From: Gammaproteobacteria bacterium
GTDB taxonomy: Bacteria; Pseudomonadota; Gammaproteobacteria; Pseudomonadales; Pseudohongiellaceae
Reading direction: 5' to 3'
DNA length: 64,000 nucleotides
Assembly: GCA_002706685.1 (NCBI GenBank)
Contig: PALV01000020.1
Coordinates: forward strand, 1 to 64,000
Positions within the stretch are counted from its first letter, which is position 1. Every line of letters starts with the position of its first letter. Of the stretch, positions 47,320 to 56,995 are shown piece after piece. A program made the translations under genes and the position numbers. Below the pieces are notes generated by a model. It was not told the origin of the DNA. It ran no database searches and was given only the letters and a program-made list of their open reading frames with translations.

Positions 47320-47585
47320 AAAACCAGTCTGACCGCCGAATGACCTTTCAGGTCCGCGAACAGGGCCTGGAGCTGTTCTTCACCGGTAGCTTCGATCACG
47401 ATTGTCACGGACAGATAGTTGCCCTGGGCACTGCCGCGGGTATTCATGTTGTCGGCGCTCACCTCGGGCGAGTGAAGCTTGACGATTTCCAGCACGTCAA
47501 GTTCAAACCCCTCGACCGCCTCGCCCATCACTTTGATCGGATACTGGCAGGGAAATTCGATTTTTGGCGCTTTCGGTTCGCTCAT
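47316..47585 (-). CDS. ybeD: DUF493 protein YbeD
   Basis: Small ACT-like regulatory-fold protein of 89 residues (DUF493) with [13 protein letters not shown] at the start and a beta-alpha-beta fold. Its constant position between dacC and lipB suggests a role in lipoate or cell-wall metabolism, but the function is unknown. It lies six bases after dacC. Confidence 0.92.
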   Translation of the reverse strand: MSEPKAPKIEFPCQYPIKVMGEAVEGFELDVLEIVKLHSPEVSADNMNTRGSAQGNYLSVTIVIEATGEEQLQALFADLKGHSAVRLVL

Positions 47586-47591
47586 GGTCTG

Positions 47592-48818
47592 TTACCTGAA
47601 CAGGTTCATGAAGAACAGCGTCAGCGCATCGATCAGACGCTTGAAGAAGCCACCACGTTCCACAGCTTCTATTGCCACGACATCGCCGGTGTACAGAACC
47701 TCGTCATCAAGAGTGATGTTAACCTGACCAAGCACTTCACCGGCCTCAAAACCGCCGCGAATCACCTCTTCTGTGTCAAGGGTTGCCACCAGGTCTTCGG
47801 CCCTGCCACGAGGAATGGTCAGGAACACTTCTTCCTGGATGCCCAGATCAACATTGTTGGCCGCGCCGGCCCAGACGCGGGCATTGTTGATAACCTGGCC
47901 AGCATCATAAAGTTTGTGTGTTTCAAAGAAGCGGAAGCCGTAGCTGAGCATCTTCTGGGTCTCGACTGCGCGCGCCTCTTCGTTCGCAGTGCCCATCACC
48001 ACAGAAATCAGGCGCATGCCATCACGCTCGGCAGAAGCGACCAGACAGTAACCTGCAGCCGTGGTCCAGCCAGTTTTCATGCCATCAACAGTCGGATCGC
48101 GAAACAGCAATGTATTGCGATTGGCCTGGGTAATGCCATTGAAGGTAAATTCACGTTCGGAGTACATGGCGTAATGATCAGGGTGCTCCATGATCTTGAC
48201 GCGTGCCAGCGTCGCCAGATCGCGCGCCGACATCAGGTTGGTTTCGGCGCCATCATCCAGGCCGCTGGAGTTAATGAAGTAGGAGCTGGACATACCCAGG
48301 GACTGGGCGTGCTGGTTCATCAGGTCCGCAAAGGCAGCTTCGCTGCCGGCTATGTGTTCCGCCATGGCCACACTGGCGTCATTGCCGGACTGAATGATGA
48401 TGCCCCGCAGCAGATCTTCAACACGCACGCGGCTGTTTACATCAACGAAGGTTTTGGAGCCTTGGGTCTGCCATGCCTTCTCGCTGATAAAAACAAGATC
48501 GTCATAGCTCATATTGCCATTGTCGATTTCCACTTCGGCAATATAAGAGGTCATCATCTTGGTCAGACTGGCGGGCGGCAGCGCCTCGTCTGCATTGTGC
48601 TCCATGATGACGTGACCGGTTTTGGCATCCAGCAGAATATAACTGCTACCGGCTATTTCCGGCGCTCTGGGCATAATGTTCTGAGCCGCAGCCGGCATTG
48701 CCGAAGCCAGCACCAGACTGGCAGTGGTCAACACGGCAACCAGGCGACGCCAGCGCGTCAATCCTGAATGAGCGGAGGTGGGTGAGTGTGCGTCAGTTTT
48801 TGAAATCTGTATTGTCAT
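47592..48818 (-). CDS. dacC: D-alanyl-D-alanine carboxypeptidase (PBP5/6 type)
   Basis: Membrane-anchored penicillin-binding protein trimming pentapeptides of peptidoglycan. A signal peptide ends near MPAAAQN. The three active-site motifs are SLTK (PASLTKMM, about residue 85), SGN and KTG (MKTGWTTAAGYC). The C-terminal domain ends in an amphipathic anchor (GFFKRLIDALTLFFMNLFR), which holds PBP5 to the membrane. The 408 residues are normal. It starts seven bases after the rlpA stop. The symbol dacA would be equally valid. Confidence 0.95.
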   Translation of the reverse strand: MTIQISKTDAHSPTSAHSGLTRWRRLVAVLTTASLVLASAMPAAAQNIMPRAPEIAGSSYILLDAKTGHVIMEHNADEALPPASLTKMMTSYIAEVEIDNGNMSYDDLVFISEKAWQTQGSKTFVDVNSRVRVEDLLRGIIIQSGNDASVAMAEHIAGSEAAFADLMNQHAQSLGMSSSYFINSSGLDDGAETNLMSARDLATLARVKIMEHPDHYAMYSEREFTFNGITQANRNTLLFRDPTVDGMKTGWTTAAGYCLVASAERDGMRLISVVMGTANEEARAVETQKMLSYGFRFFETHKLYDAGQVINNARVWAGAANNVDLGIQEEVFLTIPRGRAEDLVATLDTEEVIRGGFEAGEVLGQVNITLDDEVLYTGDVVAIEAVERGGFFKRLIDALTLFFMNLFR

Positions 48819-48825
48819 GAACTAA

Positions 48826-49704
48826 TTACTCTTCGACGGTAAATGGCTGACCCAGGTCAGCAGCTATCATCAGGTCAGTCAGGCGCTGTATCTCGCTTTG
48901 CTCAATAATCGGCCCGATTCGAACCCGGTGCAGCTCCTGTTGATTACTCTGAACAGAGCGAATAAACACCGGGCGAGAAGTCAGGTCGCGCAGTCGCGCC
49001 GACAGCTGTTCAGCTGCTCTACGACTGGAAAACGCGCCAGCTTGCAAATACTTCCCTGCAGTCTGTGCTACAAGGTCCGTTGCAGCGACGTTATTGGCAG
49101 TTGTTGTGACCGCACTGCCTGCATCATTGGCTGCCAGCAACAGCTGCTGACCAGGCACAATGGATTCAATATGCACCAGCGCCGTGCCCTGGTCGGCAAA
49201 ACCCAGCTTCCAGGCAGCGGCGTAGGAAAGATCAATGACGCGGTCGTTGTGGAACGGACCACGGTCGTTAACGCGAACGATGATGCTGCGTTGATTTTCC
49301 AGATTGGTAACTCTGGCGAAACTGGGGATGGGCAAGGCTGTGTGTGCAGCCGAGATCTGGTACATATCAAAGATCTCGCCATTGGACGTCAAATGGCCGT
49401 GGAACTTCTCACCGTACCAGGATGCCAGACCAGTTTGTTGAAAGCCCTCTTCCGTCGCCATGACTCGGTAGCTTCGCCCGTTGACGGTATAGGGCGACCG
49501 ATTGCCGGCCATGGTTCTCTGCAGCGGTTCGGGCACAACCTCGCGAATACTCGCCGGATCCATAGGTGCTGTTGGCGCACGGTCCTGACTGATGCTGTAG
49601 CGGCCACTTTGTGAACTGCTGCTGTCACCGCGCGGGGTAGATGTGCTCCCGCATGCTGCCAGCACTCCGGCCAGAACAACTACAACAAAAATTCTTATTT
49701 TCAC
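48826..49704 (-). CDS. rlpA: RlpA septal lipoprotein / lytic transglycosylase
   Basis: Outer-membrane lipoprotein that in Pseudomonas cleaves stem-less glycan at the septum. I start it at GTG 49704 with GAGG seven bases upstream. The signal peptide has a lipobox ending LAAC. The double-psi beta-barrel domain carries GLASWYGEKFHGHLTSNGE and NDRGPF with the expected catalytic Glu/Asp and His residues. A C-terminal SPOR domain (about 215-292) targets it to septal peptidoglycan. The length is 292 residues. It lies between mrdA and dacC; rodA and mltB, usual here, are absent. Confidence 0.93.
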   Translation of the reverse strand: MKIRIFVVVVLAGVLAACGSTSTPRGDSSSSQSGRYSISQDRAPTAPMDPASIREVVPEPLQRTMAGNRSPYTVNGRSYRVMATEEGFQQTGLASWYGEKFHGHLTSNGEIFDMYQISAAHTALPIPSFARVTNLENQRSIIVRVNDRGPFHNDRVIDLSYAAAWKLGFADQGTALVHIESIVPGQQLLLAANDAGSAVTTTANNVAATDLVAQTAGKYLQAGAFSSRRAAEQLSARLRDLTSRPVFIRSVQSNQQELHRVRIGPIIEQSEIQRLTDLMIAADLGQPFTVEE

Positions 49705-49780
49705 TATTGTGCCTCTGGCTGATCGCACATCACCTGAACTACCTTTGATTCAATCGTATGCGACCCGCAATACTAACGTG

Positions 49781-51745
49781 TTAGTCACTGCTTGTCAGTA
49801 ACAGGGACCCGTCATCCACCTGCTCTTGTTCAATGATCGGCAGCAGATACGCATCCAGCACTTCCCGTGCCAATGGTCCGCCAACCGAGCTGCCGCCTTC
49901 GCCATTCTCTATGAACACCGCCACCGCGATGCGTGATTTGGGGGACGCATCAAACGCAATGAACATCGCATGATTCAGATGGTCCTCATTAACGGTTTCA
50001 GGATCCATGCGGTTGCCCCGTGCATCAACCTGAACGCCCACCACCTGCGCCGTTCCAGACTTGCCCCCCATCGGATAGGCCAGTGGCTCTGCACCATGCA
50101 CGTAGGGATAGGCGGTGCCCTCGTGACGTCGGTGTTCGCGATCGTAGGGTTTGCTGACGGTATGCTCCATCGCCCGCCTTACATAGGCAACGTCCTCGGC
50201 CGAGGGCAGCAGTGGCTGCAGTACGTCCTCATCTGCAAAAATGGTGTCCGCAAACTCGCCATCGACACCATTCTGGACAGCCTTGAGCATGCGGGGGCGT
50301 TTAAAGACCCCGTGGTTGGCAATCGTCGCCGCCGCGCTGGCCATCTGCAAAGTGGTGGCCTGGAACATGCCATTGCCGAAACCTTCAGGCGGCGTTTCGC
50401 CCGGATACCAGGGCTCTCCGCGTGCCTCCCGCTTCCACTCTGGTGATGGCACGAGGCCGGGATTGGCATTGGGAATATCCAGTGCAGTGTTGCTGCCGAA
50501 ACCCCAGGTCAACAGATAGTCGTGCAGCGTATCAATGCCAAGTTCAACCGCGATATGACTGAAATAGGTATTGCATGACTGATAAATCGCGCGCTCCAGG
50601 TCGATGGTGCCATGACCTGACTTATCTACCCACCACGTCCAGTCATAGTAAGGCCGGGAACGTCCGGGCAGTCGATAGAAGCCTGGGTCCTGAATGGTAA
50701 ACTCCTTGTCTACAATGCCATGATACAAACCGGCAAGCCCTACGATCGGCTTGATCGTGGAGCCAGGCACTCTGGGGTTGATCGCACGGTTGAACATGGG
50801 CGAATAACGTGACCCGTTAAGCTCATTAAGCTGATCACGACTGATACCGGTCACAAACAGATTGGGGTCATAACCTGGTTTGCTGACCATGGCCAACACG
50901 CCTCCTGTGGCAGGATCGATCGCGACAATGGCGCCCCGCCGGTCACCCAGGGCAGCCTCTGCCGCCATCTGAAGCTGAATATCCATGTGCAACTGAATAT
51001 CCAGCCCGGGTACCGGGTCGGTTCGCCCCAATACGCGCGTGACACGACCCCGATTATTCTTCTCGACGGTTTCGAAGCCTACAGTACCGTGCAGGTGTTC
51101 CTCATAAGTCTTCTCAATTCCAATCTTGCCGATGTGATTGCTACCACGATAGTTTCGCGACTGCTCTTCATTCATGGCCTGAAGTTCGTCACGGTTAATT
51201 TCCGAGACATAACCAATCGAGTGCGCTGTGGCTTCACCAAACGGGTAATAACGCAGCAGTTGCGCCTCGACAGCAAAACCAGGCAATTTGTGCTGATTGA
51301 CCGCAATATGGGCAATTTCCTCGTCATTCAGCTGAAACTTCAATGGCACAGACGTGTGAGGTACGGCACGTCGCTGCAGTCGCTCCCGGTATTGCTCCAG
51401 GTCCTCGTCAGTAAGTGGTATGAAGTCGCGAACCACTTCCAGTGATTTTTCAAAATCAGTAGCCGTCTCTCGCACTACCGTCAGGTTGAAAATTGGCCGA
51501 TTGTCGGCCAGCAGACTGCCATTGCGATCGTAGATCAGTCCGCGGGTGGGGGGTATGAACTGGGAATGAAGTCGGTTGCCATCTGAGCGCGCTGAGAAGT
51601 AATCATGGTTGAACAACTGCAGGTTGATCATCCATCCGGCGAGGATCAGGACCAGCAGCGTCACGAACCCGGCCGCGAAGATCAATCGACCGTGGAAAAC
51701 CCGTATTTCCTGTTTATGCTCATCCAAACGGAATTTGTGTGCCAT
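49781..51745 (-). CDS. mrdA: Penicillin-binding protein 2
   Basis: Transpeptidase of the elongasome, needed for rod shape. The 654 residues comprise a short cytoplasmic part, one TM helix (about 22-45), a pedestal domain and the transpeptidase domain with SxxK in PGSTIKPIVG, SxN in QSCNTYFS and KSGTAQ. It lies downstream of rlmH as usual. Its normal partner rodA does not follow; rlpA comes next after 76 bases. Confidence 0.97.
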   Translation of the reverse strand: MAHKFRLDEHKQEIRVFHGRLIFAAGFVTLLVLILAGWMINLQLFNHDYFSARSDGNRLHSQFIPPTRGLIYDRNGSLLADNRPIFNLTVVRETATDFEKSLEVVRDFIPLTDEDLEQYRERLQRRAVPHTSVPLKFQLNDEEIAHIAVNQHKLPGFAVEAQLLRYYPFGEATAHSIGYVSEINRDELQAMNEEQSRNYRGSNHIGKIGIEKTYEEHLHGTVGFETVEKNNRGRVTRVLGRTDPVPGLDIQLHMDIQLQMAAEAALGDRRGAIVAIDPATGGVLAMVSKPGYDPNLFVTGISRDQLNELNGSRYSPMFNRAINPRVPGSTIKPIVGLAGLYHGIVDKEFTIQDPGFYRLPGRSRPYYDWTWWVDKSGHGTIDLERAIYQSCNTYFSHIAVELGIDTLHDYLLTWGFGSNTALDIPNANPGLVPSPEWKREARGEPWYPGETPPEGFGNGMFQATTLQMASAAATIANHGVFKRPRMLKAVQNGVDGEFADTIFADEDVLQPLLPSAEDVAYVRRAMEHTVSKPYDREHRRHEGTAYPYVHGAEPLAYPMGGKSGTAQVVGVQVDARGNRMDPETVNEDHLNHAMFIAFDASPKSRIAVAVFIENGEGGSSVGGPLAREVLDAYLLPIIEQEQVDDGSLLLTSSD

Positions 51746-51833
51746 AGTGTCCTGATGTCAGCGCTCGTCCGGGCCATCACGCCCCGGAAAACTTAAGTAG
51801 ACAGGCTAATTATCAATTAGTTTACACGTAATT

Positions 51834-52304
51834 TCAGGCGCGATGGTAGGGATGGCCATTGATCACGCTCCAGACACGATAAATCTGTTCTGCGATCAGA
51901 ATCCGAACCAGCGGGTGAGGCAGCGTAAGTGCCGATAGCGACCACTTTTCCGATGCCTGTTGCAGGCATCTGGGTGACAGTCCATCGGGCCCGCCCACAA
52001 GCAGACTCAGATGAAAACCATTGTCACGGATATCAGATACCCGTGAAGCCATCTTCTCTGTGCTCAATGCCTTGCCCTGCACATCCAGCGCCACCAGATA
52101 GTCGCGTGAGCCGACTTTGGCCAGCAGACTGTCTGCCTCCTGGTCCATCATCTGCTCCACATTAAGGTTTTTACTGCGCCGTGCCATAGGCACTTCGATC
52201 AGATTCATGGCGAAATCAGCGGGCAGCCGCTTTTGATATTCCTGCACGCCCTGACTGACCCAGTCAGGCATGCGGGTACCCACGGATATCAGATTGATGT
52301 TCAC
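51834..52304 (-). CDS. rlmH: 23S rRNA pseudouridine-1915 N3-methyltransferase RlmH
   Basis: SPOUT methyltransferase acting on m3-pseudouridine 1915 of 23S rRNA. I start it at GTG 52304 (NINLISVGTRMPDWV), which overlaps the rsfS stop in GTGA and gives 156 residues, the family length; the open frame continues upstream without support. LLVGGPDGLSP is the SAM-binding knot. It modifies one of the bases converted by RluD, encoded at 12027-12989. Confidence 0.94.
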   Translation of the reverse strand: MNINLISVGTRMPDWVSQGVQEYQKRLPADFAMNLIEVPMARRSKNLNVEQMMDQEADSLLAKVGSRDYLVALDVQGKALSTEKMASRVSDIRDNGFHLSLLVGGPDGLSPRCLQQASEKWSLSALTLPHPLVRILIAEQIYRVWSVINGHPYHRA

Positions 52305-52663
52305 TCTTTGTCGGTGGCTCGCTTGTCGGTTGCTGACTGCGGACGGAAGCTCCACAAATCTTCAAGTCGGTACAGCGCACGTGTGGCGCCCAGCATCAGA
52401 TGCACAACCACTGTCCCCAGATCGACCAGCACCCACTCTGCCTGCTCGCGCCCTTCCACACCGCTAACCGGCGCACCAGCCTGTTTGACCTTGACCACAA
52501 CTTCATCTGCCAGAGCCTTGATATGCGTACTGGATGTACCTGTACATATCACCATGGCGTCCGTTAAAGGTGTCAGGTCAGCCACGTCAAACACTTCGAT
52601 CTGCTGACCCTTGATATCTTCCAGCGCCGTTGTGATCACTTCAATCAGTTGCTTGTTTTCCAA
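52301..52663 (-). CDS. rsfS: Ribosomal silencing factor RsfS
   Basis: Binds ribosomal protein L14 and blocks subunit joining in stationary phase. The 120 residues show IEVFDVADLTPLTDAMVICTGTSSTHIKALADEV and EWVLVDLGTVVVHLM, typical of the Iojap family. It is 31 bases downstream of nadD and translationally coupled to rlmH. Confidence 0.95.
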   Translation of the reverse strand: MENKQLIEVITTALEDIKGQQIEVFDVADLTPLTDAMVICTGTSSTHIKALADEVVVKVKQAGAPVSGVEGREQAEWVLVDLGTVVVHLMLGATRALYRLEDLWSFRPQSATDKRATDKE

Positions 52664-52694
52664 TGCTTGCTATCTCCAGCCCGAGGGCATGCGG

Positions 52695-53351
52695 TTATCT
52701 GTATAGTTTATGCGTCTTGATGTAGTCCGCGACGACTGTTGGCACATCGTCAATCGCTATGGTACCGGTTTGCCGCGCATCACGGCGAACACGTGTTGAT
52801 GACTGGGGCAGGTTAATTCCTGTTAAAACCAGAATACGGCCAGCCAGCGTGTCGAACAATTCTTCCTGCCGCGACACCAGACGTGCCGCCAGTTCTGTCT
52901 GTAATGCCGGTTCTGCATTTGCCTGCGAGAGTTCATCACGGCTGACCACATACAGATGCGTCAAGTCCAGAATGTCCCGCCAGCGGTGCCAGCTGGGCAA
53001 GGACAGAAAACTGTCCATGCCCATAATATAGACCATGGTCGCCCGCGGAAATTCCGCTCGCAGACTGCCGAGCGTGTCGACCATGTAGGAAGTACCTGGT
53101 CGTTGCAATTCTCGCGTATCTACGACAAACCCCGGATAATCCGCGATGGCTGCTTCCAGCATGGCCAGGCGGTGTTCAGCGCTGGTCTGTGCGCTGGCGC
53201 GATGCCCTGGAATGGAACAGGGAATCAGGCGCACCTGGTCCAGATTCAGTTTCAGCTGAGCGGTTTGCGCCACCCGAAGGTGTCCCGTGTGCACCGGGTC
53301 GAACATGCCACCCATGATTCCCAGTCGCATGCTCGCCGACGTATTGGTCAT
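52695..53351 (-). CDS. nadD: Nicotinate-mononucleotide adenylyltransferase
   Basis: Makes nicotinic acid adenine dinucleotide from NaMN and ATP, the step before NadE, which is also encoded in this window. The 218 residues have [13 protein letters not shown] (nucleotide-binding HxGH) and SSTRVRRD near the C-terminus. It overlaps proA by four bases. Confidence 0.96.
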   Translation of the reverse strand: MTNTSASMRLGIMGGMFDPVHTGHLRVAQTAQLKLNLDQVRLIPCSIPGHRASAQTSAEHRLAMLEAAIADYPGFVVDTRELQRPGTSYMVDTLGSLRAEFPRATMVYIMGMDSFLSLPSWHRWRDILDLTHLYVVSRDELSQANAEPALQTELAARLVSRQEELFDTLAGRILVLTGINLPQSSTRVRRDARQTGTIAIDDVPTVVADYIKTHKLYR

Positions 53352-54607
53352 GTGCGGATGTGACCGTCACCAATCACTATATATTTCTGCGAGGTCAGGC
53401 CTTCCAGCCCAACCGGACCACGCGCGTGCAGTTTGTCGGTCGAAATGCCGATTTCTGCACCGAGGCCATACTCGAATCCATCAGCGAATCGAGTCGACGC
53501 ATTAATCATTACCGAGCTGGAATCCACCTCCCGCAGAAATCGCTGCGCGCGATGGAAGTCCTCGGTCACGATAGACTCGGTATGAGCCGAACTGTGGAGA
53601 TTGATATGCTCGATCGCCTCATCCAGACCAGCCACAATTTTCACCGACAGGATGGGCGCCAGATACTCCTCGTCCCAGTCGGCTGCGCTGGCTTCTCTGG
53701 CACCGGGAATCAATGGCAGTGACTGCGGACAGGCGCGCCACTCGATATTGTGCGGCGCCATGGCTTCAGCCAGCTGCGGCAGAATCTCAGCGGCAACTGG
53801 CTCGGCAACCAGCAGGGATTCCAGTGTGTTGCAGGTCCCGTAACGCTGTGTTTTGGCATTCAGTGTAATCTTTACCGCCTTCTCCAGATCAGCGCGGTCG
53901 TCAATATAAACATGGCAATTACCATCCAGATGTTTGATGACCGGCACGCGAGACTCAGCGCTGATGCGCTCAATCAGACCTTTACCGCCACGTGGCACGA
54001 TGACATCGACGTACTGCGGCATGGTGATCAATCGGCCAACCGCTTCGCGGTCAGTGGTATCGATTACCTGCACGGCATGTTCGGTCAGCCCCGCCGCAGC
54101 CAGCCCCTGGCGGATACAGGCAGCGATCGCCTGGTTCGAGTGCAGTGCCTCTGAACCACCGCGCAGGATGGCTGCATTGCCTGATTTGAGACATAGGCTG
54201 GCGGCCTCACAGGTCACATTGGGGCGAGATTCGTAAATGATGCCAATCACTCCAAGCGGCACACGCATTTTGCCTACCTGGATGCCGCTGGGGCGATAGC
54301 GCATGTCGCTGATTTCGCCCACTGGATCCTGCAACGCCGCAACCTGCCGCAGGCCTTCAACCATGCCATCGATCCTGGCCGGCGTCAGGGCCAGGCGATC
54401 AAGCATGGCCGCATCAAGACCCTTGGCCTTGCCGGCCTCCAGGTCGCGCGCATTGGCACTCTCGAGTTCAGCGCGACTGCTTTCAATAGCATCGGCCATT
54501 GCCAGCAGCGCCTGGTTTTTCTGGCCAGTAGTCGCCGCCGCAGTGATACGGGACGCCTGTCTGGCCTGTGAGCCTACTTTGTCCATGTAGGCTGCGATAT
54601 CGCTCAT
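53348..54607 (-). CDS. proA: Gamma-glutamyl phosphate reductase
   Basis: NADPH-dependent enzyme making glutamate-5-semialdehyde in proline synthesis. The 419 residues are of the aldehyde dehydrogenase fold with the active Cys in [12 protein letters not shown] and the cofactor segment VPRGGKGLI. It is coupled to nadD and separated by 50 bases from the upstream DUF523 gene; proB is not present. Confidence 0.97.
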   Translation of the reverse strand: MSDIAAYMDKVGSQARQASRITAAATTGQKNQALLAMADAIESSRAELESANARDLEAGKAKGLDAAMLDRLALTPARIDGMVEGLRQVAALQDPVGEISDMRYRPSGIQVGKMRVPLGVIGIIYESRPNVTCEAASLCLKSGNAAILRGGSEALHSNQAIAACIRQGLAAAGLTEHAVQVIDTTDREAVGRLITMPQYVDVIVPRGGKGLIERISAESRVPVIKHLDGNCHVYIDDRADLEKAVKITLNAKTQRYGTCNTLESLLVAEPVAAEILPQLAEAMAPHNIEWRACPQSLPLIPGAREASAADWDEEYLAPILSVKIVAGLDEAIEHINLHSSAHTESIVTEDFHRAQRFLREVDSSSVMINASTRFADGFEYGLGAEIGISTDKLHARGPVGLEGLTSQKYIVIGDGHIRT

Positions 54608-54657
54608 TTGAATGAATCCGCAGTGAAAAGTTTGGAAAGGCGCGCATTATAGCGCAC

Positions 54658-55614
54658 TCAGATGTGATTCTGCAGGGCCATTTCCGCCGGGTAGGGATGC
54701 ATGTACCAGGAACGCTCAATGTACTCGACCGGATTGCGGCGAAAATGATGATTCAGGAGTGTAATGGGCACAATCAGAGGCAACAGCCCTTTGTGATACC
54801 GCTCCAGCATCTCGCGTAATTCCTCTTTGTCCTGCGCATCCAGCTGCTCTTTCAGATAACCCTGAATATGCTGCAGCACATTGACGTGATCGCCACGTGA
54901 AGCACGCTCTTTCAGCGCCTGCATCAACTCAGGCAGGTACTGTTTAGCCACCTCGAAGACGTTGTCCTTGCGCGCGCTGGCCACCAGCGGACCCAGACGG
55001 CGATAGGTTTTCTGGCAGTGGCTCATCAGTATCAGTTTGTGACGTGCATGAAAATCCGTCAGGGAAGCCACTGACAATCCATCGGCCACCAGTTGTCGCC
55101 AGCGATTCATCACATAGACCCGCTGAATGAAGTTCTCCCGCAGCACCGCGTCACCGAGTCGTCCCTCTTCTTCCACCGGCAGCTCCGGAAACCGCTCCAT
55201 AATGCGTGCTGCGAATATGCCGGCGCCCTCACGCGGCGCATGCCCCGGACCGTACACCTTCACCCGCTCCATACCACAGCTGGGTGAGTCTTTCTTCAGG
55301 ATAAACCCGCACATCTCACCCACCCAGTGGGCTTGCGCATCAGCGCTTGCGGTCAGCTTGTCCGTGTAGTCGAGGGTATCGTCCTCAAAATCAACGCAGC
55401 GCACCTCGTCATCCCGCTTGACCAGTCGGATTGGACGCCGGGGGATGCCGAGGCCAATATCAACCTCCGGACAGAAGGTGCGAAACTCAAAATACTGTCC
55501 CAGCGTGCGCTGAATGTAAGAGTGCTGTTTGTGGCCTCCGTTGAAGCGCACCTCTTCGCCCACCAGGCAGGCACTGATGCCAACCGGGATTTTTTGATGC
55601 TGGTGCTCGTTCAT
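54658..55614 (-). CDS. DUF523-DUF1722 protein (TudS-like plus YbgA-like)
   Basis: Two-domain protein of 318 residues. The N-terminal DUF523 part (about 1-150) has cysteines in GISACLVG, TFCPEVDIGLGIPR and KKDSPSCG, the three expected to hold a [4Fe-4S] cluster in TudS, the thiouracil desulfidase. The C-terminal DUF1722 part (about 185-305) is like E. coli YbgA, of unknown function. Together they suggest thiolated-pyrimidine breakdown or tRNA-base salvage. It is coupled to the GIY-YIG gene by four bases and lies 50 bases upstream of proA. Confidence 0.85.
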   Translation of the reverse strand: MNEHQHQKIPVGISACLVGEEVRFNGGHKQHSYIQRTLGQYFEFRTFCPEVDIGLGIPRRPIRLVKRDDEVRCVDFEDDTLDYTDKLTASADAQAHWVGEMCGFILKKDSPSCGMERVKVYGPGHAPREGAGIFAARIMERFPELPVEEEGRLGDAVLRENFIQRVYVMNRWRQLVADGLSVASLTDFHARHKLILMSHCQKTYRRLGPLVASARKDNVFEVAKQYLPELMQALKERASRGDHVNVLQHIQGYLKEQLDAQDKEELREMLERYHKGLLPLIVPITLLNHHFRRNPVEYIERSWYMHPYPAEMALQNHI

Positions 55615-55892
55615 GGTGTGATATCCAGTTGCAGTTGGCCGGCAATCAGTTGCAGTTTTTCTGCCCGGCTCAGTTGTTTGATTCTATATTCCAGCTGCCG
55701 TGCTGTGCGTTGATCAACGCTCTGCGTCACATAGGCCAGCTCCAGTGGCCCACGCCCCCGCAGGTAACGTGCAGTCCGGGCACCCTGTGCCTGATGCTCG
55801 GCGAAGCGCCGGGCGACGTCGGTGCTGATACCGGTGTACAGGCTGTCGTCACCGCAGCGAACCACGTAGACATGCCAGCCATCATTGACCAC
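55611..55892 (-). CDS. GIY-YIG nuclease-fold protein (YhbQ/UPF0213-like)
   Basis: Single-domain GIY-YIG protein of 93 residues: WHVYVVRCGDDSLYTGISTDVARRFAEHQ holds the motif pair (YVV and YTG) and the catalytic Arg, and a later Glu (LEYRIKQL) is present. Family members have weak DNA endonuclease activity proposed in repair. It overlaps genes on both sides, by 11 bases with the metallo-hydrolase and four with the DUF523 gene. Confidence 0.9.
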   Translation of the reverse strand: MVNDGWHVYVVRCGDDSLYTGISTDVARRFAEHQAQGARTARYLRGRGPLELAYVTQSVDQRTARQLEYRIKQLSRAEKLQLIAGQLQLDITP

Positions 55893-56793
55893 CGATCAGA
55901 CTCCACAGAGCTGAATCGTCGCTGGCAGCACCGGTCTGCTGACCGCTCTGTTGGCGCGCGCGACCTTCTCGTTCCAGTTTCAGCAGATGTGCCAGCAGCG
56001 TCTTCTCAGCCCATGGCAACAGATGCGCTGGTACATCATCATACACCGGGACCACCAGCTGCTTCAGCGTGACTGGCTGCATGTCTGCAAGATGAGTGAT
56101 GATTTTCAGCTCGCGGCGCTGACGATGACGAATCAGGGCGCTGATCATCTGCTCCGGGTCGCTCATCAACTCTCCGTGTCCGGGCGCCAGATACTGCAGT
56201 GGCAGACTGCGCAGCTGCTCCAGCGAGTCCAGATAGTCCTTCATGTCACCATCAGGCGGCAATATGACCGGTGTTGTGCCTTGCAGAATGTGATCTCCGG
56301 TAAACAGCAGCGATTGTTCCTCCAGCAGAAAGCACAAATGATTGGAAACATGTCCCGGTGTACTGATCAGGCGCATTGTAAAACCATCACATTCTATACG
56401 CTCCTGATCATGGTAGATGCGGGATGGCTGAAATCCCGTATCCTGATAGGCCGCCCCCGGTGGTGCTGCCAGACCGATCAGTTCCGCACCGGTAGCCCGG
56501 TGCAGTGCCATGGCCCCCGGCGAGTGGTCACCATGCGTATGAGTGACAAAAATCCGCTCCAGGGGCCGTCCCTCAAGCGCCGCCTCAATGGCAGCAATAT
56601 GCTCAGGGAGCGCCGGTCCGGGATCCACCAGCGCCATGCTCTCCGAGCCGATCAGATAGGTATTGGTGCCCGGCCCGGTCATGGTGCTGGCATTGGGGCA
56701 CAGTATCCGGTGCACGGGCACCTCGCCGGGTTGGAGTCCGTCGCGCAGCAGAGTCGGACTGCCGACGACAAATCGAGAATTATCCATGCTCAT
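55882..56793 (-). CDS. LACTB2-like metallo-beta-lactamase-fold hydrolase
   Basis: Zinc hydrolase of 303 residues with THTHGDHSPGA (HxHxDH, about residue 85), PGHVSNHLCF, FTGDHILQG and PGHGELMSDP, and a C-terminal winged-helix-like region. It resembles LACTB2-type single-strand RNA nucleases, though substrates vary in the fold. It is first of the leftward string and divergent from serA. Confidence 0.87.
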   Translation of the reverse strand: MSMDNSRFVVGSPTLLRDGLQPGEVPVHRILCPNASTMTGPGTNTYLIGSESMALVDPGPALPEHIAAIEAALEGRPLERIFVTHTHGDHSPGAMALHRATGAELIGLAAPPGAAYQDTGFQPSRIYHDQERIECDGFTMRLISTPGHVSNHLCFLLEEQSLLFTGDHILQGTTPVILPPDGDMKDYLDSLEQLRSLPLQYLAPGHGELMSDPEQMISALIRHRQRRELKIITHLADMQPVTLKQLVVPVYDDVPAHLLPWAEKTLLAHLLKLEREGRARQQSGQQTGAASDDSALWSLIGGQ

Positions 56794-56995
56794 CTTGTGC
56801 CAGTCAGTTGCAAGAGCGCCAATGATAACGGCTTCACCCCTTCATGACCATGTCACGCGGACAGACCCGGCCAGGGTGGTTTTCACCGACGATTCACGCT
56901 ATAAATGGCTCCTTTTTTATGGCCGTCAGGTTTATGTCCCCTGGGATTGCGACCGGAAAGGACCAACGACAACAATAAATGCAGGGCAGAGACAC

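Noticed and set aside
47340..48767. A 475-codon open frame on the plus strand
   Set aside because: It lies antisense to ybeD and dacC, which have full family motifs, and its translation shows the Gln/His/Arg-rich composition of a shadow frame.
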